Under the pieces are notes generated by a model. That model was not told where the DNA came from. It did no database searches and worked only from the letters and a program-made list of their open reading frames with translations. Shown piece by piece: positions 7,181 through 7,653 of a stretch of DNA of 7,653 bases; positions within the stretch are counted from its first letter, which is position 1, and every line of letters begins with the position of its first letter. Made by a program: the position numbers and the translations under genes. The stretch is from Candidatus Magasanikiibacteriota bacterium. Its GTDB lineage: Bacteria > Patescibacteriota > Patescibacteriia > Magasanikbacterales > UBA10003. Location: assembly GCA_026396495.1 (NCBI GenBank), contig JAPLWR010000039.1:1-7653 (forward strand), in the 5' to 3' direction.

Positions 7181-7653
7181 CTTTGTGGTTAAGGGGGTTA
7201 AAAAAATTTTAATAAAAATCAGGGATTTAATTTTCCCTGTTTTTTGTATTCCCTGCGGATTAGAAGGGAAGGTGATTTGTCTTAAGTGCTTAGATAAAAT
7301 AAAAGCTCATCCGCAAAGTTTTTATCCTGGTGGTTTTTTAGATGGGGTAGTCTCATTGGGGAATTATCAAGAAAAAATTTTACAAACGGCCATTACAGAT
7401 TATAAATATAATTTTAGACAAGAGGTGTTTGTAATTTTTCAAAAAATTATTGATGATTGGCAAGCGGATAAGGAGGAGTGGATGGGGAGGCAAGAAAATA
7501 GAGATTGGTTAATTGTGCCGGTGCCTTTGCATGTGGACCGTTTTTGGGAAAGGGGATTTAATCAGGCAGAAGAATTAGCTAAGGCTTTGGCGATTAAGTT
7601 AGGTTTAAAAACAAATACTAAAATTTTAAAAAGAATAAAAAAAACTAAGAAGC
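7161..7653 (+). CDS. comF: ComF family phosphoribosyltransferase-like protein, N-terminal part (3' partial)
   Basis: The frame from ATG 7161 stays open to the right edge (164 full codons). It encodes a zinc-ribbon-like start, C29-I-P-C32 and C40-L-K-C43, then Y-K-Y-N-F-R (84-89 region) and the ComF hallmark V-P-V-P-L-H ... R-G-F-N-Q-A-E-E-L-A. The R-I-K-K-T-K-K run at the edge matches the family segment that follows. The PRPP-binding V-D-D-x-x-T-T-G motif would lie beyond the window. ComF proteins are needed for DNA uptake in naturally competent bacteria, acting with the ComFA helicase; their exact reaction is unsettled. Starting at 7161 overlaps the preceding gene by 20 nt. GTG at 7185 is an alternative non-overlapping start that keeps the whole zinc-ribbon region. 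Neither has a Shine-Dalgarno sequence. A terminator-like hairpin lies inside the first codons. The family call is firm; the start is uncertain. Confidence 0.9.
   Translation, partial: MEPTGSSFVVKGVKKILIKIRDLIFPVFCIPCGLEGKVICLKCLDKIKAHPQSFYPGGFLDGVVSLGNYQEKILQTAITDYKYNFRQEVFVIFQKIIDDWQADKEEWMGRQENRDWLIVPVPLHVDRFWERGFNQAEELAKALAIKLGLKTNTKILKRIKKTKK
7220..7245 (+). terminator. Terminator-like hairpin with U-tract inside 5' end of comF
   Basis: CAGGGA (7220-7225) and TCCCTG (7234-7239) form a perfect 6-bp stem around an 8-nt AT-only loop, followed at once by six Ts (7240-7245) and preceded by five As (7214-7218). This is the layout of an intrinsic terminator and sits 40 nt after the stop of the membrane-protein gene, where the operon could end. 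It also lies within comF codons 20-29. The stem is short, so it may be leaky or fortuitous. Confidence 0.4.

Overview
The window is AT-rich and densely coded on one strand. Six genes run head to tail on the + strand, followed by the start of a seventh, with junctions from a 20-nt overlap to 25 nt. No RNA gene, IS element, CRISPR array or intergenic stretch over 300 bases is visible. The gene content (PrgI family protein, a separate TraC-like protein, a VirB4-type ATPase, a Gly/Ala-rich VirB6/TrbL-like tail, then ComF) and the lack of Shine-Dalgarno sequences suggest a Patescibacteria/CPR genome, probably of the Parcubacteria type. That assignment is an inference from gene order and protein style. 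The complete genes end in TAA or TAG, never TGA, and no gene looks broken by TGA, so nothing points to the UGA=Gly code of Gracilibacteria/SR1.

Layout: (1) bases 1-1787, the C-terminal part of a large VirB6/TrbL-like protein, open at the left edge; (2) 1791-3557, an uncharacterised 588-residue protein with three helical blocks joined by Pro-rich linkers and an internal duplication; (3) 3560-3991, a PrgI family two-helix membrane protein; (4) 3995-4672, a TraC-like protein related to the N-terminal part of VirB4 proteins; (5) 4684-6564, a VirB4-like ATPase with clear Walker A and B motifs; (6) 6590-7180, a single-pass membrane protein with an NTF2/VirB8-like C-terminal domain; (7) 7161-7653+, the N-terminal part of a ComF family phosphoribosyltransferase, cut by the right edge.

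Genes 1-6 look like one operon for a reduced type IV secretion-like machine: an inner-membrane channel (VirB6-like, PrgI, possible VirB8-like) powered by a VirB4-type ATPase. No relaxase, VirD4 coupling protein or outer-membrane core component is visible. ComF is a DNA-uptake-associated protein, so its position just downstream leaves open whether the machine moves DNA in, DNA out, or protein. The most unusual items are the unknown gene 2 with its duplicated module, the terminator-like hairpin with alternative pairing arms inside the first codons of comF, and the absence of Shine-Dalgarno sequences at every junction.
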